Shown: one piece after another, positions 5,333 to 5,488 of the stretch
How positions within the stretch are numbered: position 1 is the first letter of the stretch
Layout: the number at the start of each line of letters is the position of its first letter
Assembly (NCBI GenBank): GCA_046760445.1
Contig: JBHIEE010000157.1
Location: 1 to 5,488 of the forward strand
DNA: 5,488 bases
Origin: JBHIEE01 sp046760445
Lineage (GTDB): Bacteria; Acidobacteriota; Aminicenantia; JdFR-78
Direction: 5' to 3'
Notes under the pieces: generated by a model
Database searches by the model: none
What the model saw: the letters and a program-made list of their open reading frames with translations, nothing else
Told to the model about the DNA's origin: nothing
Position numbers and translations under genes: made by a program

Positions 5333-5488
5333 ATGACAGATATTTTTCTTGAGCGGAGAGAATATCCTCGTTTTGAATTAAAAAAAAAGTTAATTGGGAC
5401 AATAAAAGCTGGTTTAAAAGGGGAAATTGCCAATATTAGTCTAACCGGTGTCTTGATTGAGCTTACTACACCACTTAAAGTAAGGTCA
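5333..5488 (+). CDS. PilZ-domain protein, N-terminal 52 residues only (cut by the window edge)
   Basis: PilZ domains bind cyclic di-GMP and pass its signal to motility, exopolysaccharide or secretion machinery. The visible N-terminus carries both parts of the ligand site: R-x-x-x-R as R9-E-Y-P-R13 (in ERREYPRFEL) and the (D/N)-x-S-x-x-G motif as N34-I-S-L-T-G39, followed by the beta-strand VLIEL. The 20-residue gap between the motifs is normal for the family. The ATG at 5333 is preceded by AGAG about 6 bases upstream, a weak Shine-Dalgarno, and it places the RxxxR close to the N-terminus as usual for stand-alone PilZ proteins. The frame is still open at the last base, so any partner domain downstream is unseen. 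It is transcribed away from pcm. Confidence 0.85.
   Translation, partial: MTDIFLERREYPRFELKKKLIGTIKAGLKGEIANISLTGVLIELTTPLKVRS

Noticed and set aside
1..5488. Defence system, prophage, insertion sequence or CRISPR array
   Set aside because: All six main genes belong to recognisable housekeeping or membrane families, no transposase, integrase, nuclease or spaced repeat array is present, and the only repeats are the intergenic ones described.

Overview
This is an AT-rich stretch of bacterial chromosome using the standard genetic code, with clear Shine-Dalgarno sites in places. It holds six convincing protein genes: two run off the window edges, and no tRNA, rRNA, CRISPR array or transposase gene is visible. 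The mix of a small QueE, a PilZ protein, an exported PCM-type methyltransferase, a large spermidine-synthase-like membrane protein and an AT-rich intergenic inverted repeat suggests a low-GC, probably uncultivated, free-living didermic or deep-branching bacterium. That assignment is a guess. Nothing in the window fixes the phylum.

Left part (1-1885, minus strand): a queuosine-precursor cluster transcribed right to left as queC, queD, queE. QueD makes 6-carboxytetrahydropterin, the radical-SAM enzyme QueE converts it to 7-carboxy-7-deazaguanine (CDG), and QueC converts CDG to preQ0. queD and queE overlap and are probably translationally coupled. queC is separated from queD by 341 bases. That gap holds an imperfect AT-rich inverted repeat (about 947-1081) and, directly before queD, a run of three small hairpins ending at a strong ribosome binding site. 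FolE and QueF are not in the window.

Middle (1886-4588): a divergent intergenic region with a good minus-strand promoter for queC and a plus-strand promoter. The plus-strand promoter may drive a 24-residue upstream reading frame whose TGA overlaps, as ATGA, the start of an 834-residue membrane protein. That protein has a spermidine-synthase/methyltransferase-like Rossmann domain placed between two blocks of membrane helices. Helix counting and the distribution of positive charge both place this domain outside the cytoplasm. Its polyamine-chemistry motifs are degenerate.

Right part (4517-5488): a protein-L-isoaspartate O-methyltransferase (pcm) with an N-terminal signal sequence lies on the minus strand, and its 3' end overlaps the membrane-protein gene by 72 bp tail to tail. 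Upstream of pcm, back-to-back promoters centred on a small palindrome lead left to pcm and right to the first 52 codons of a PilZ (c-di-GMP-binding) protein cut by the window edge.

The point most worth following is the adjacent pair of SAM-fold proteins (membrane SpeE-like protein and exported PCM). Both are predicted to face the cell exterior or periplasm, where SAM is not normally available.
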